46,925 nt of DNA from assembly GCA_018238625.1 (NCBI GenBank), contig JABCSY010000020.1, positions 1 through 46,925 of the forward strand, read 5' to 3'. Each line of letters opens with the position of its first letter. Positions within the stretch are counted from its first letter, which is position 1. Shown one piece after another: positions 8,316 to 16,434 of this stretch. Source of the DNA: Promethearchaeota archaeon (GTDB lineage: Archaea > Asgardarchaeota > Lokiarchaeia > Sigyniarchaeales > SOKP01). The position numbers were made by a program, and so were the translations under genes. Below the pieces are notes generated by a model. That model did no database searches. It was given only the letters and a program-made list of their open reading frames with translations, and was not told the origin of the DNA.

Positions 8316-10553
8316 CTAAATATCCATAAGGTTTGGTATCGTTGAGTCGTACAAATCCTTCATCTTTTCGATATTGAGTTTAATATCTTGAGATGCTAAA
8401 CCTTTTACATTGATTTCTGGTTTATTGATTAAAACACCTAACTTTTTAACAGTAACTTTAAATTTTTCAGCTAGAATCATAATTACCTCAAAATCTTTTG
8501 GCTCAGTTTCTATGATAAATCTCCCTACAGATTCGCTAAATAAAAGCTTATCGTCTCTTAAATTCGTGTCATTGTAATTATTTAGGTCTAAATCTGCTCC
8601 AAGTTTATTCTTAAAACACATTTCGGCAATTGAGATTAAAAACCCTCCCTTGTTTACGTCGTGATTGGCTTTAATCATTTTTTTTTCATACAATTTAAAA
8701 ATAAAATCCCACCTTGCCTTGATTTTTTTCTCATCTACTTTGGGTGGAAGCCCCCCTTCAATATCATACATAACTGAATGATATTCTGACCCGCCTAATT
8801 CATTTTCGGTTTCACCAATAATTAGAATGTCATCTCCTACATTTTTAAAAGGCAAAGTTATTATCTTTTCGACACCTTCAATTATACCAACAATCATAAT
8901 TACAGGTGCAGGTTTAATCGCCGTTTTGTTGACCTCGTCTTCGTTATAAAATGAAACATTTCCACCCACTACAGGGATTCTTAATTCTTTGCAAAAATCA
9001 GCCATACCTCTTACGGAATTTGCAAAATACCAGAAAGATTCGGGAATTTCTGGATTTCCGAAATTACAACAATTTACCATAGCTTTAGGTCTTGCACCAT
9101 TTGCTATTACATTCCCACAAACCTCTACAAGTCCTCCCTTGGCACCTTCGTAGGGATTTAGGAAACAGTGCTTTGAATTCGTTCCAACGCTCGATGCTAA
9201 AAATTTGTTAGTTCCGATTATTCTAAGCACTCCCGAGTCACCAGTTCCACATTTTACGACTGATCTAACTCCTACTTCGTGATCGTACTGTCTATAAACC
9301 CATTCCTTACTGCAAATATTTTCAGAAGCTATTAATTTGTAAATTATTTCTTCAAGATTAGAAGAAGGTTCGGGTGTTTTTTGGGATATTAGACCGTCAA
9401 GAATTTCAGGTCTTTTTTCTTCGCGATCTATTATTGGAGACTCTGAAAGAGCTATTGAAGGCAAATTAACTACTAATTTATCGCCATCATATATCTTCAA
9501 AACCTTAGAATCGTCTGTTCTACCTATTACTGCGTGAGCCATTTCAAACTTTCGAAAGATTTCTAAGATTTTTTCTAATCCTTCTGGTTTTACTATAAAT
9601 GCCATCCTTTCTTGGGATTCTGAAAGCATTATTTCGTAGGAATTCATGCCCGGTTCACGCGTAAATATTTTACGCATCTCTATCTTAGCTCCCGTCCCGC
9701 CGTCCCCTGTTAGCTCGCTTAGCGCACAGGATATCCCTCCACCGCCGAGATCTTTTAATCCCCTTACATAACCCGTTTTTATAGCTTCTATAGTTGCTTC
9801 AATTATCATTTTTTTCGTAAACGGGTCCCCTATTTGAACCGCCGGTCTATCTGCTTCAGACATGTCTGTTAATGTCCTTGAGGCAAATGTCACTCCATGA
9901 ATGCCATCTCTCCCAGTTGAGCCTCCCATAAGGATAATATAATCCTCTGGGTTATATGCTCTACTTGGTGCGTGTCTAAAATCATCAACGGTCCCTAATC
10001 CGATGCACGCAACATTTACTAAACAATTGCCTTCAAAACTTTTATCAAATTCTACCTCACCTCCAATGGTGGGGATCCCGGTACAATTCCCATAATCAGC
10101 AATACCTTTTACCACATATTTAAAAAGCCATTGAGAATGTGGATTATTTTTTAGAGTACCAAATCTAAGTGGGTCTAATAACGCAATTGGTCGTACGCCC
10201 ATACATAGAACATCCCTAATAATCCCACCTATACCCGTTGCAGCACCATGATAAGGCTCTATCGCTGAAGGGTGGTTATGAGATTCAATTCGAAATGCTA
10301 ATGCATAACCGTTTCCTATGTCAATAACCCCTGCATCTTCCCCAGGTCCAGCTAATACATAATCGTAATTTTTTTCAGCATCTTCAAAAAGCTTTAATTT
10401 AGGACGAGATGATTTATAGGAGCAATGTTCGCTCCACATGACATCAAACATGCCCAATTCCGTGATAGATGGGTCTCTTTCAAGCGTATCTTTTATCCAC
10501 TTAACTTCTGGCTCAGTTAAATCGACTTTTAATTCGCCTCCATTAACTTTCAC
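8316..10553 (-). CDS. purL: Phosphoribosylformylglycinamidine synthase subunit PurL
   Basis: This 745-residue protein is the ATP-dependent synthetase subunit of the three-subunit FGAM synthase. The complex converts FGAR, glutamine and ATP to FGAM in purine synthesis. Diagnostic segments are SITELGMFDVMWSEHCSYKS near the N-terminus, GPGEDAGVIDIG, the ESHNHPSAIEPYHGAATG nucleotide-binding loop and the later KDLGGGGISCALSE. Length and domain order match the small PurL of Bacillus and archaea, not the 1,300-residue form. It is the last gene of purS-purQ-purL, 11 nt after purQ. The start ATG is followed by a short lead (KVNGGELKVDLTEPEVKWIK). All expected motifs appear intact. Confidence 0.97.
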   Translation of the reverse strand: MKVNGGELKVDLTEPEVKWIKDTLERDPSITELGMFDVMWSEHCSYKSSRPKLKLFEDAEKNYDYVLAGPGEDAGVIDIGNGYALAFRIESHNHPSAIEPYHGAATGIGGIIRDVLCMGVRPIALLDPLRFGTLKNNPHSQWLFKYVVKGIADYGNCTGIPTIGGEVEFDKSFEGNCLVNVACIGLGTVDDFRHAPSRAYNPEDYIILMGGSTGRDGIHGVTFASRTLTDMSEADRPAVQIGDPFTKKMIIEATIEAIKTGYVRGLKDLGGGGISCALSELTGDGGTGAKIEMRKIFTREPGMNSYEIMLSESQERMAFIVKPEGLEKILEIFRKFEMAHAVIGRTDDSKVLKIYDGDKLVVNLPSIALSESPIIDREEKRPEILDGLISQKTPEPSSNLEEIIYKLIASENICSKEWVYRQYDHEVGVRSVVKCGTGDSGVLRIIGTNKFLASSVGTNSKHCFLNPYEGAKGGLVEVCGNVIANGARPKAMVNCCNFGNPEIPESFWYFANSVRGMADFCKELRIPVVGGNVSFYNEDEVNKTAIKPAPVIMIVGIIEGVEKIITLPFKNVGDDILIIGETENELGGSEYHSVMYDIEGGLPPKVDEKKIKARWDFIFKLYEKKMIKANHDVNKGGFLISIAEMCFKNKLGADLDLNNYNDTNLRDDKLLFSESVGRFIIETEPKDFEVIMILAEKFKVTVKKLGVLINKPEINVKGLASQDIKLNIEKMKDLYDSTIPNLMDI

Positions 10554-10564
10554 TTTAGGCAGTA

Positions 10565-11272
10565 TTACGACCTCCTTTTAATAAATTCTATCATCGAATC
10601 AAAAAACAACTTACCATGCGTCGTACCTTTAGGGGCTAATATTGCTTCTGATGCGCGTTCTGGATGCGGCATTAATCCCAAACAATTTCCTTCCAAATTC
10701 CTGATTCCTGCGATATTTTCCATAGATCCATTAGGATTTGCATTTTGAGTATATTTACCATTTTCATCTGAATATTTAAACACTATTTGCTCGTTTTCTT
10801 CCAATTCTTTTAAGTTGTCAGCAAAATATCTTCCTTCTCCATGAGCGACAGGGATAGCAAGCACATCACCGTTTTTCATTTTGTGTGTAAAGGGTGTTTT
10901 GTTATTTTCTACTCTTATATTTATCCATTTACAAACGAATTTCAAAGAGTCGTTTTGTAAGAGAGCGCCAGGAAGAAATTCAGCTTCAGTTAAGATTTGG
11001 AAACCGTTGCATATGCCAAGAATGGGTCTACCGTCCTTCAACATGATGCGGGCTTCATCTAACGCGGGACTATGGGCTGCAATTATGCCAGCTCTTAAAT
11101 AATCTCCAAATGAGAACCCTCCTGGAAGAATAACGCCATCAAACTCAGCTTCTTTAAAGTGATTATGCCAAACTAAGCTGGTTTCAATTCCAATAACATT
11201 ATTCAAAACATGCATTGCGTCTAAATCGCAATTTGCTCCTGGAAACTGAACAACAGCAATCTTAATAGTCAT
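10565..11272 (-). CDS. purQ: FGAM synthase glutaminase subunit PurQ
   Basis: This 235-residue class-I glutamine amidotransferase releases ammonia from glutamine for PurL. The oxyanion strand is GGFSFGDYLRAG, the nucleophile elbow is ILGICNGFQIL (Cys near residue 93), and the catalytic His-x-Glu lies in LMPHPERASE near the C-terminus. This triad and the length match PurQ of PurS-dependent systems. Its ATG overlaps the end of purS by 4 nt (ATGA-type overlap) and purL follows after 11 nt, so the three subunits should be translated together in stoichiometric amounts. Confidence 0.97.
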   Translation of the reverse strand: MTIKIAVVQFPGANCDLDAMHVLNNVIGIETSLVWHNHFKEAEFDGVILPGGFSFGDYLRAGIIAAHSPALDEARIMLKDGRPILGICNGFQILTEAEFLPGALLQNDSLKFVCKWINIRVENNKTPFTHKMKNGDVLAIPVAHGEGRYFADNLKELEENEQIVFKYSDENGKYTQNANPNGSMENIAGIRNLEGNCLGLMPHPERASEAILAPKGTTHGKLFFDSMIEFIKRRS

Positions 11273-11538
11273 AATTTCTTCACGTTTATGATATTTAAGT
11301 TCTGTGTGACTGGATTAAATATTCTTAAGTCGTTACACATGTTTGTAACAATTTCCTTGGCATCTTCTTCACTGCTTGCTAGCAAAACGATTCTTAAATA
11401 TTGACCCGAACGAACTTTGGATACTTGGTCATACCCCTTTTTTGCGAGCAAATCTCTTTTTATGGTCTCCGCTACGGGATCGCGAGCAGCAGGCTTGTTC
11501 TCCAACGAGATTTCTATTTCAAATTCTGATTGAGCCAT
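11269..11538 (-). CDS. purS: FGAM synthase structural subunit PurS
   Basis: This 89-residue protein is the small bridging subunit that joins PurQ to PurL and helps channel ammonia. It has the PurS beta-alpha-beta pattern: an N-terminal strand (FEIEISLENKPAARDPVAETI), the Lys/Gly turn KKGYDQVSKVRSGQYL and a C-terminal strand (FNPVTQNLNIINV). It runs slightly long at the N-terminus compared with the usual 80-85 residues. It is first in the purS-purQ-purL operon. The upstream region to 11671 is short and AT-rich. Confidence 0.95.
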   Translation of the reverse strand: MAQSEFEIEISLENKPAARDPVAETIKRDLLAKKGYDQVSKVRSGQYLRIVLLASSEEDAKEIVTNMCNDLRIFNPVTQNLNIINVKKL

Positions 11539-11671
11539 TTTTAAAAATAAGGTGTGTAATAATTTTAATAGTTCTTATTAATTTATAAATAATTTTTATC
11601 AATAAAATGCGACAAAAATGAATTATTTTTTAGCTATTAAAACTTAAAGCACCTAAATTAAATTTAATCTA

Positions 11672-11872
11672 TTATCCTTGCATAAAGCTAACAAAAACCA
11701 AGAGTAATAACGCAAAAAGATTGAATAGAAAACTGTATTTACCGAGTTTTGGCAGCTTTTTGTCCATAACTCTGTTTTCATTTCTTTTTGTAGAAGTTAG
11801 ATCGATAATCAGCGTAACAAAGGCAGCCATAAACAATGCAAATACACTAATCAATAAAATAAAAATAAACAT
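11672..11872 (-). CDS. Small two-helix membrane protein
   Basis: This 66-residue ORF starts with ATG and is almost entirely two transmembrane helices (about 2-25 and 46-64), joined by a basic loop (STKRNENRVMDKKLPKLGK). Its size is comparable to small secretory or respiratory accessory subunits, but no motif allows a name. It lies about 130 nt upstream of purS on the same strand without an obvious shared signal. Coding status rests on the clean amphipathic layout only. Confidence 0.45.
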   Translation of the reverse strand: MFIFILLISVFALFMAAFVTLIIDLTSTKRNENRVMDKKLPKLGKYSFLFNLFALLLLVFVSFMQG

Positions 11873-12283
11873 GATAAAAAAATTACTATTAAATCTTATT
11901 TAAATCTTTTCCTAATTTAATGTAATCCAATAAAATAAGGGTTATTCTCTAATAAAAATCTATCTTTATTCAGAATAATTATTAATTCCTCTTGACTTAT
12001 TTTATTATTCGTTTAAAAAAAACTAAAAAAATGTGTTTAGATTGGTTTTTTTGTAGACTTTAACTCGAGGTTTGTATTGGTCGTGAAAGTAAATGGTTTG
12101 AGGGGCGTACTTCCTGCCCGCTAAGACTTTTACTGCCTCTTTCTTCCTATAGTTATAATACTGCTAAATGTTATTAAATCTATTAGTTTCGCAATACAAA
12201 TTATGAAATCTTTTACAATTTGAACTTTCTTTGTGATCAATTCATCTTTGTTTTAAATCTTCTTGTATTTTAGCGGGAATAAG
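11873..12283. other. 411-bp gap with a GC-richer structured block (possible ncRNA)
   Basis: No convincing ORF is present. Most of the gap is AT-rich, but 12054-12150 is clearly richer in G and C and can fold. AGTAAA (about 12089-12094) pairs with TTTACT (about 12129-12134), enclosing GGGC (12103-12106) paired with GCCC (12116-12119), with unpaired pockets of about nine nucleotides on each side. The geometry is hairpin-pocket-like, but no box motif of a known RNA class was identified on either strand. It lies downstream of purC (minus strand), so a 3'-UTR element is also possible. Confidence 0.3.
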
Positions 12284-13261
12284 TTATAAATAATTTGCTT
12301 TCTTCAAATTGTTAGCTATTCTCTCTACCACATCGACGACTTCAGCTTTAAATTCTAATCCTGTAATCTTTTGATAGCTTTTCATGTATCTTTTTGCTAG
12401 CTCAATTTTAATCTCTGAGGAGATTGGGGGTATATCTTGATCTGGCTTAATATTTGGGAATATATTGGGGTAAGTCTCCATCAACCAACCCCTAAACACC
12501 TCTTTATCTAATATTTCAGGTTCTTCATCGTTTTCAAATCTTTTCTCGTAACTCTCTAACATCCAAAATCTTGACGAATCTTGAGTGTGTATTTCGTCGA
12601 TTAATAGTAATTCTCCATCTTTCAAGCCAAATTCGTATTTCGTATCCACTAATATAAGTCCGTTTTTGTTGCAGTAATCTTGGCCAAATTTAAACAATTT
12701 AACAGAAGCTTCTTCCATTTGTAAAAATATGTCTTTATCAACTATCTTATCTTCTAAGATTGTATCTCTTGAGATATATATATCATGACCACTCTCCGCT
12801 TTAGTGGAAGGAGTTAAAATAACATCGTCTAGCTTTTGATTTTTTTTTAAACCGCTCGGTAAAACAATTCCTGAAGTCATCTCCCCTTTAGTATAACTGC
12901 GCCACGCGGTTCCAGTTATATATGCTCTTACAATCATTTCTACTGGAATCATTTCACACTGATGAACCACAGCAACATTAGGATCTGGAATCTCTATTAT
13001 ATGGTTTTTTACTAGGTTTTTAGTTTTTTCGAACCAGAAAGATGATACTTGATTTAGCATTTGACCTTTAAACGGAATTGTAGTAATCACGCGATCAAAA
13101 GCGGATAACCGATCTGTAGCAATAATAATTCTAGTATCGCCTTTTATGTAATTATCTCGCACTTTTCCCTTATACAATTCCCCTAAAGATGAAAAATTAG
13201 TTCCATCTAAGGTTTTATCGAATTGAATTTTAATTATATCATCTAATTTGTCATTTACCAT
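12284..13261 (-). CDS. purC: SAICAR synthase (phosphoribosylaminoimidazole-succinocarboxamide synthase)
   Basis: This 325-residue protein joins aspartate to CAIR with ATP in purine synthesis. Family segments are GKVRDNY (ATP-binding strand), ATDRLSAFDRV, PVEMIVRAYITGTAWRSY, the STKAESGHD loop, LVDTKYEFGL and LLIDEIHTQDSSRFW. The Lys-Tyr-Glu and Asp-Glu residues bind the metal and substrate. The protein is longer than the usual 235-250-residue bacterial/archaeal PurC and matches the about 300-residue Ade1-like long form. It stands apart from purSQL (more than 700 nt away) and has its own promoter region. It precedes no other purine gene. Confidence 0.96.
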   Translation of the reverse strand: MVNDKLDDIIKIQFDKTLDGTNFSSLGELYKGKVRDNYIKGDTRIIIATDRLSAFDRVITTIPFKGQMLNQVSSFWFEKTKNLVKNHIIEIPDPNVAVVHQCEMIPVEMIVRAYITGTAWRSYTKGEMTSGIVLPSGLKKNQKLDDVILTPSTKAESGHDIYISRDTILEDKIVDKDIFLQMEEASVKLFKFGQDYCNKNGLILVDTKYEFGLKDGELLLIDEIHTQDSSRFWMLESYEKRFENDEEPEILDKEVFRGWLMETYPNIFPNIKPDQDIPPISSEIKIELAKRYMKSYQKITGLEFKAEVVDVVERIANNLKKANYL

Positions 13262-13340
13262 GTTTATAATTAAGGTAAAAAAGCATAAAAATTTTATATT
13301 GAAATTATTAACGCAAAAATAATTAGAAATAATAAAACCT

Positions 13341-13709
13341 TCATAGTTTTCGGTAAGAACCGTTGTTAAATTCGTCTGTTGAGTATTTATTTCTATTTTT
13401 CTCCATTTTTTTGATAAAGATATCAGTTAGATCTACATCTACGCTATTTGCAAGGCTAATTAAATATATAAACACGTCTGCAATCTCATCAGAGAGCCTT
13501 TCTAATATTTCCTTATTCTTACGAATAGTTTCAAGCGAATAATCTTTAAACAAAAAAATTTCGGATAATTCTGCAACTTCAATATTAAGTGCTTGAATTA
13601 AATTTTTAGGAGTATGAAATTTGGCCCAGTTGCGTTCTCTAACAAATTCTCGCACTTCTTCTTTAAAAAAAGAAATTGTAGTATTATCATCTTTAACAAT
13701 TGGATTCAT
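13341..13709 (-). CDS. MazG-like nucleotide pyrophosphohydrolase
   Basis: This 122-residue all-alpha protein has the paired metal motifs of the MazG/dUTPase-like superfamily. EVAELSEIF near residue 47 carries the first E-x-x-E, and DEIADVFIYLISLAN near residue 73 carries the E-x-x-D. Its size and the RERNWAKFHTPKNL lead resemble dCTPP1/RS21-C6-type enzymes, which hydrolyse non-canonical or excess dNTPs to the monophosphate and pyrophosphate. It probably acts in nucleotide pool cleaning as an oligomer. It lies between purC and an alpha/beta hydrolase on the same strand with gaps of 79 and 46 nt. Confidence 0.85.
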   Translation of the reverse strand: MNPIVKDDNTTISFFKEEVREFVRERNWAKFHTPKNLIQALNIEVAELSEIFLFKDYSLETIRKNKEILERLSDEIADVFIYLISLANSVDVDLTDIFIKKMEKNRNKYSTDEFNNGSYRKL

Positions 13710-13755
13710 AATTATGTGAACACCAAGAAATTGGAATATAATTAAGATATTATTA

Positions 13756-14589
13756 TTAGAGTTTTTTAATAAATTCTTGTAAAATTTTATTAATTACATC
13801 TTTACGTTGAGCTGGGGCAAAATGCCCTGCTATATCAATAATTTCAAGTTGAGAATTTGGAATCATTTTATGGAGTTCTTCCGACATTTGTTCTGGAGCA
13901 AAATTATCTAATCTACCACCAATAATCAGCGTGGGGCATTTAATACCAGAAGGGTCGTATTCATTAATCTCATTTATCATACTAAAAATCTGATCTTCAA
14001 TTAGCATATATAATTCGTCTTTCGTCATTCTCGTTCCATTTAAAGAGTCAGCTAAGGAAGTTAAAATATATGGTATTATTTTATCTAAAATTTCCTCTAC
14101 AGAATTTGCAACCACCTCTAAAAAATTCATGCGGATAAAATATGGAAGTAGGTTGTAAAAAATATTTCTAACTACATTATCAATCATTATGTATCCTGAA
14201 TTTAACAAAACTAAGAACTCTACATCATCAGGATATTTCATACAAACTAATTGTCCGATCATACCTCCAACAAGAGAATGACCAATAATTCCATATTTTT
14301 CATCTACGCCTAAATTTTCCAATAAATCCTCAAGATCTCTTATGATAGCGTGCCTTAAATTCTTAGAAAGGTTTAATTCGACAGGATGATCGCTCCTCCC
14401 ATGCCCTAACGCATCAAAAGCTATGATACGGTAGTTATCTCTTAACATTTGTATTTGCCCTTTAAAAAATGAAGCTGAGGAGGCGAAACCATGGAGTAAA
14501 ATGATTGTACCTTCGTTTTTATCCTTAAATTCGCCGTTGATATCTTCGTAATACAAATTATAACCTTCTTGGTTTTTAAAGAAGGGCAT
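13756..14589 (-). CDS. Alpha/beta-fold hydrolase
   Basis: This 277-residue protein has the full triad. The oxyanion turn is LLHGFASSASFF near residue 33, the nucleophile elbow is IIGHSLVGGMIG (Ser near residue 103), the acid is in GGRLDNFAP and the histidine in IAGHFAPAQR near the C-terminus. A helical lid separates the nucleophile and the acid (about residues 135-205). The fold covers esterases, lipases, epoxide hydrolases and C-C hydrolases, and the sequence does not decide between them. No signal peptide is present, so it is cytoplasmic. It is not clearly linked to its neighbours. Confidence 0.85.
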   Translation of the reverse strand: MPFFKNQEGYNLYYEDINGEFKDKNEGTIILLHGFASSASFFKGQIQMLRDNYRIIAFDALGHGRSDHPVELNLSKNLRHAIIRDLEDLLENLGVDEKYGIIGHSLVGGMIGQLVCMKYPDDVEFLVLLNSGYIMIDNVVRNIFYNLLPYFIRMNFLEVVANSVEEILDKIIPYILTSLADSLNGTRMTKDELYMLIEDQIFSMINEINEYDPSGIKCPTLIIGGRLDNFAPEQMSEELHKMIPNSQLEIIDIAGHFAPAQRKDVINKILQEFIKKL

Positions 14590-14779
14590 GGTATCAAAAT
14601 TTTATTTATTGGGTTTAATTTTGTAAATTAAAGTACAAACAAATACTTTTCTAAAATGAAAATCATTTAAATTTAGAAGGTTCTTCTGAAAAATTTAAAG
14701 AACTACTAATCTGAAAAACGAAATTTAGTGAATTCTTTTCATATATATTAGCTTTACTTAAAAATAGAGAAGAAAAAAA

Positions 14780-16237
14780 TTATAAGTTTTTTGTTATTCG
14801 TTTTTTTTCATTAGTTTCAAGTAGAGCGGTCATGAATATTCTACTTAATTTTTTGTAAATTTTTGAATTTTCTTTGTTTGGGTTTTTAACGTCAGTAAAT
14901 CTTACCATTTTTTCAATTGCATCTTCGATACTGTTATATTTACCAAGTCCATAGAAACCTAGAATTGCAGCTCCTAAAGCAGCACCATCTTTAATTTCTG
15001 GAATCATTACCTTCTTGATCATAACATCTGCAACCATTTGTGCCCAAAAATCGCTATTCATACCGCCTCCATCTACTTTTAACTCATCTATTCTAACTTT
15101 TCCCATACCTTCTAATATATTTAGGTACATCTGAGCACTCAAAACAGCAGACTCCATTATGGCTCTAATCATATGACCTCTTGTGTGATTTAAACTTAAT
15201 CCATGAATTGTCCCTTTTCTGAATATATACAATGGAATAAATAGTAAACCTGCGCTTCCGGGACTAATCAGTTCCGCTTCTTTTGTTAAAATATCGTAAA
15301 TATTTCTATTTAATTCTTCAGATTCTTTAACTTGAAGTTGTGAGAAATTGTCTTTAAACCATTTGAAAGCCGTCCCAGTTCCCGGCATGGTGCCTTCAAT
15401 AATCCACTTTCCCTTAATAACATGTGGTAAGGCGAAAATTGGTATATCCCCAGCAGGTTTCATAGGGCCATCAACAATTAAATCCACAAATGTCCCCGTC
15501 CCAAAGGTCACTTTTGCTTGTCCTTTATTAATTACTCCCAAACTTAATGCAGCACATTGTTGATCTCCGCCTCCCATTATGATTGGTATATTTGGATTTA
15601 AACCTAGACTTTTTGCAGCTTCATCTGTTAACTTACCAATTGTTTCACCAGGAGTATGAAGTTCAGGCCATAAGTTTAGTGGTATATCGTATAGATCAGC
15701 AAGACCAGCGTCCCATTGCAGTGTATCCATATTTAAGATACCATATATTCCATTCGTGGGGTCAGTAACGCACGCATTACATAATTTCATGTAAATATAT
15801 GAATCTGTGGAAATAATTTTAAAAGTTTTATTATATAATTCAGATTCATTATTTTTCAGCCAGAGTATTTTTGGAATCGTTCTCCGTCCTTCTTCTGCGA
15901 TTCCTTCAAAATTAGTTTCTTCTCTTTCGTCCATCCATGTAAGTGCAGGATGCAATACTTCACCATTTATATCAATGATAGTCGTAGTTGCCCTTTGAAA
16001 GGTTGCTGAAATTCCAATTATGTCATTTGGGTTTATTACTCCACTTTTTATAATTTTATTACAAGTACTTTTGACTGCATTCCACCATATTATTGGGTCC
16101 TGCTCTGAGATTCCAATTGGTTGTTCTACAGCGGGATACTCTTCATAAGCCCGAGCTATTTCTTTCCCGTTTGTATCGAAAATCATTGTTCTTGTACCTG
16201 TTGTTCCAACATCAAAAACACATATTAAATCGCTCAT
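14780..16237 (-). CDS. FGGY-family carbohydrate/polyol kinase (copy 1)
   Basis: This 485-residue protein has the sugar-kinase N-terminal phosphate loop FDVGTTGTRTMIFD, then EQDPIIWWNAV and GISATFQRATT. The later GGGDQQCAALSLG and KVTFGTGTFV lie in the first lobe, and KVDGGGMNSDFWAQMVADV, the FGGY signature region, lies in the second. The family phosphorylates glycerol, xylulose and related polyols with ATP. The pattern is closest in feel to glycerol kinase/xylulokinase but the substrate is not certain. It is the last gene of a minus-strand cluster after the second FGGY kinase, separated from it by an Fe-S gene remnant (16293-16412). GTGATTAA before the ATG gives a modest Shine-Dalgarno. Confidence 0.88.
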   Translation of the reverse strand: MSDLICVFDVGTTGTRTMIFDTNGKEIARAYEEYPAVEQPIGISEQDPIIWWNAVKSTCNKIIKSGVINPNDIIGISATFQRATTTIIDINGEVLHPALTWMDEREETNFEGIAEEGRRTIPKILWLKNNESELYNKTFKIISTDSYIYMKLCNACVTDPTNGIYGILNMDTLQWDAGLADLYDIPLNLWPELHTPGETIGKLTDEAAKSLGLNPNIPIIMGGGDQQCAALSLGVINKGQAKVTFGTGTFVDLIVDGPMKPAGDIPIFALPHVIKGKWIIEGTMPGTGTAFKWFKDNFSQLQVKESEELNRNIYDILTKEAELISPGSAGLLFIPLYIFRKGTIHGLSLNHTRGHMIRAIMESAVLSAQMYLNILEGMGKVRIDELKVDGGGMNSDFWAQMVADVMIKKVMIPEIKDGAALGAAILGFYGLGKYNSIEDAIEKMVRFTDVKNPNKENSKIYKKLSRIFMTALLETNEKKRITKNL

Positions 16238-16292
16238 TTAATCACTTTAAAAATATATTTTAAATAAATTAATTAAAAATAACTTTTTCATA

Positions 16293-16412
16293 CTAAAGTA
16301 CTTTATTTAATAATTCAGACACGTTTACTATTTTAATCTTTTCTTTTTCATCTTCTTTAACTCCATAAGCCAAGCCTAATTCGCATATTGGACTTCGGAA
16401 ATAAAAAATTCT
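16293..16412 (-). pseudogene. C-terminal remnant of a second CCG-domain Fe-S gene
   Basis: Read on the minus strand, this stretch encodes RIFYFRSPICELGLAYG, then VKEDEKEKIKIVNVSELLNKVL and a stop. It matches the last 38 or so residues of the intact Fe-S protein at 18015-19289 (EIFVSACPLCELGLAYG, then LKEDEKEKIKIMDVSELLFSVL). Identity is high at DNA level, and most differences keep the amino acid. The match fades at about 16405-16412, right after the end of the copy-2 kinase. It has no start and lacks everything upstream of the last cysteine motif, and the first Cys of CPxC is Ser. It is therefore a stranded gene end, evidence that a second Fe-S gene once preceded the copy-1 kinase. Confidence 0.85.
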
Positions 16413-16434
16413 AAAAAAATAAAAATGAAAAAAA

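Noticed and set aside
12054..12150. 5S, SRP or RNase P RNA in the GC-richer block
   Set aside because: None of the conserved core sequences of these RNAs is present on either strand, and the block is too short for SRP or RNase P RNA.
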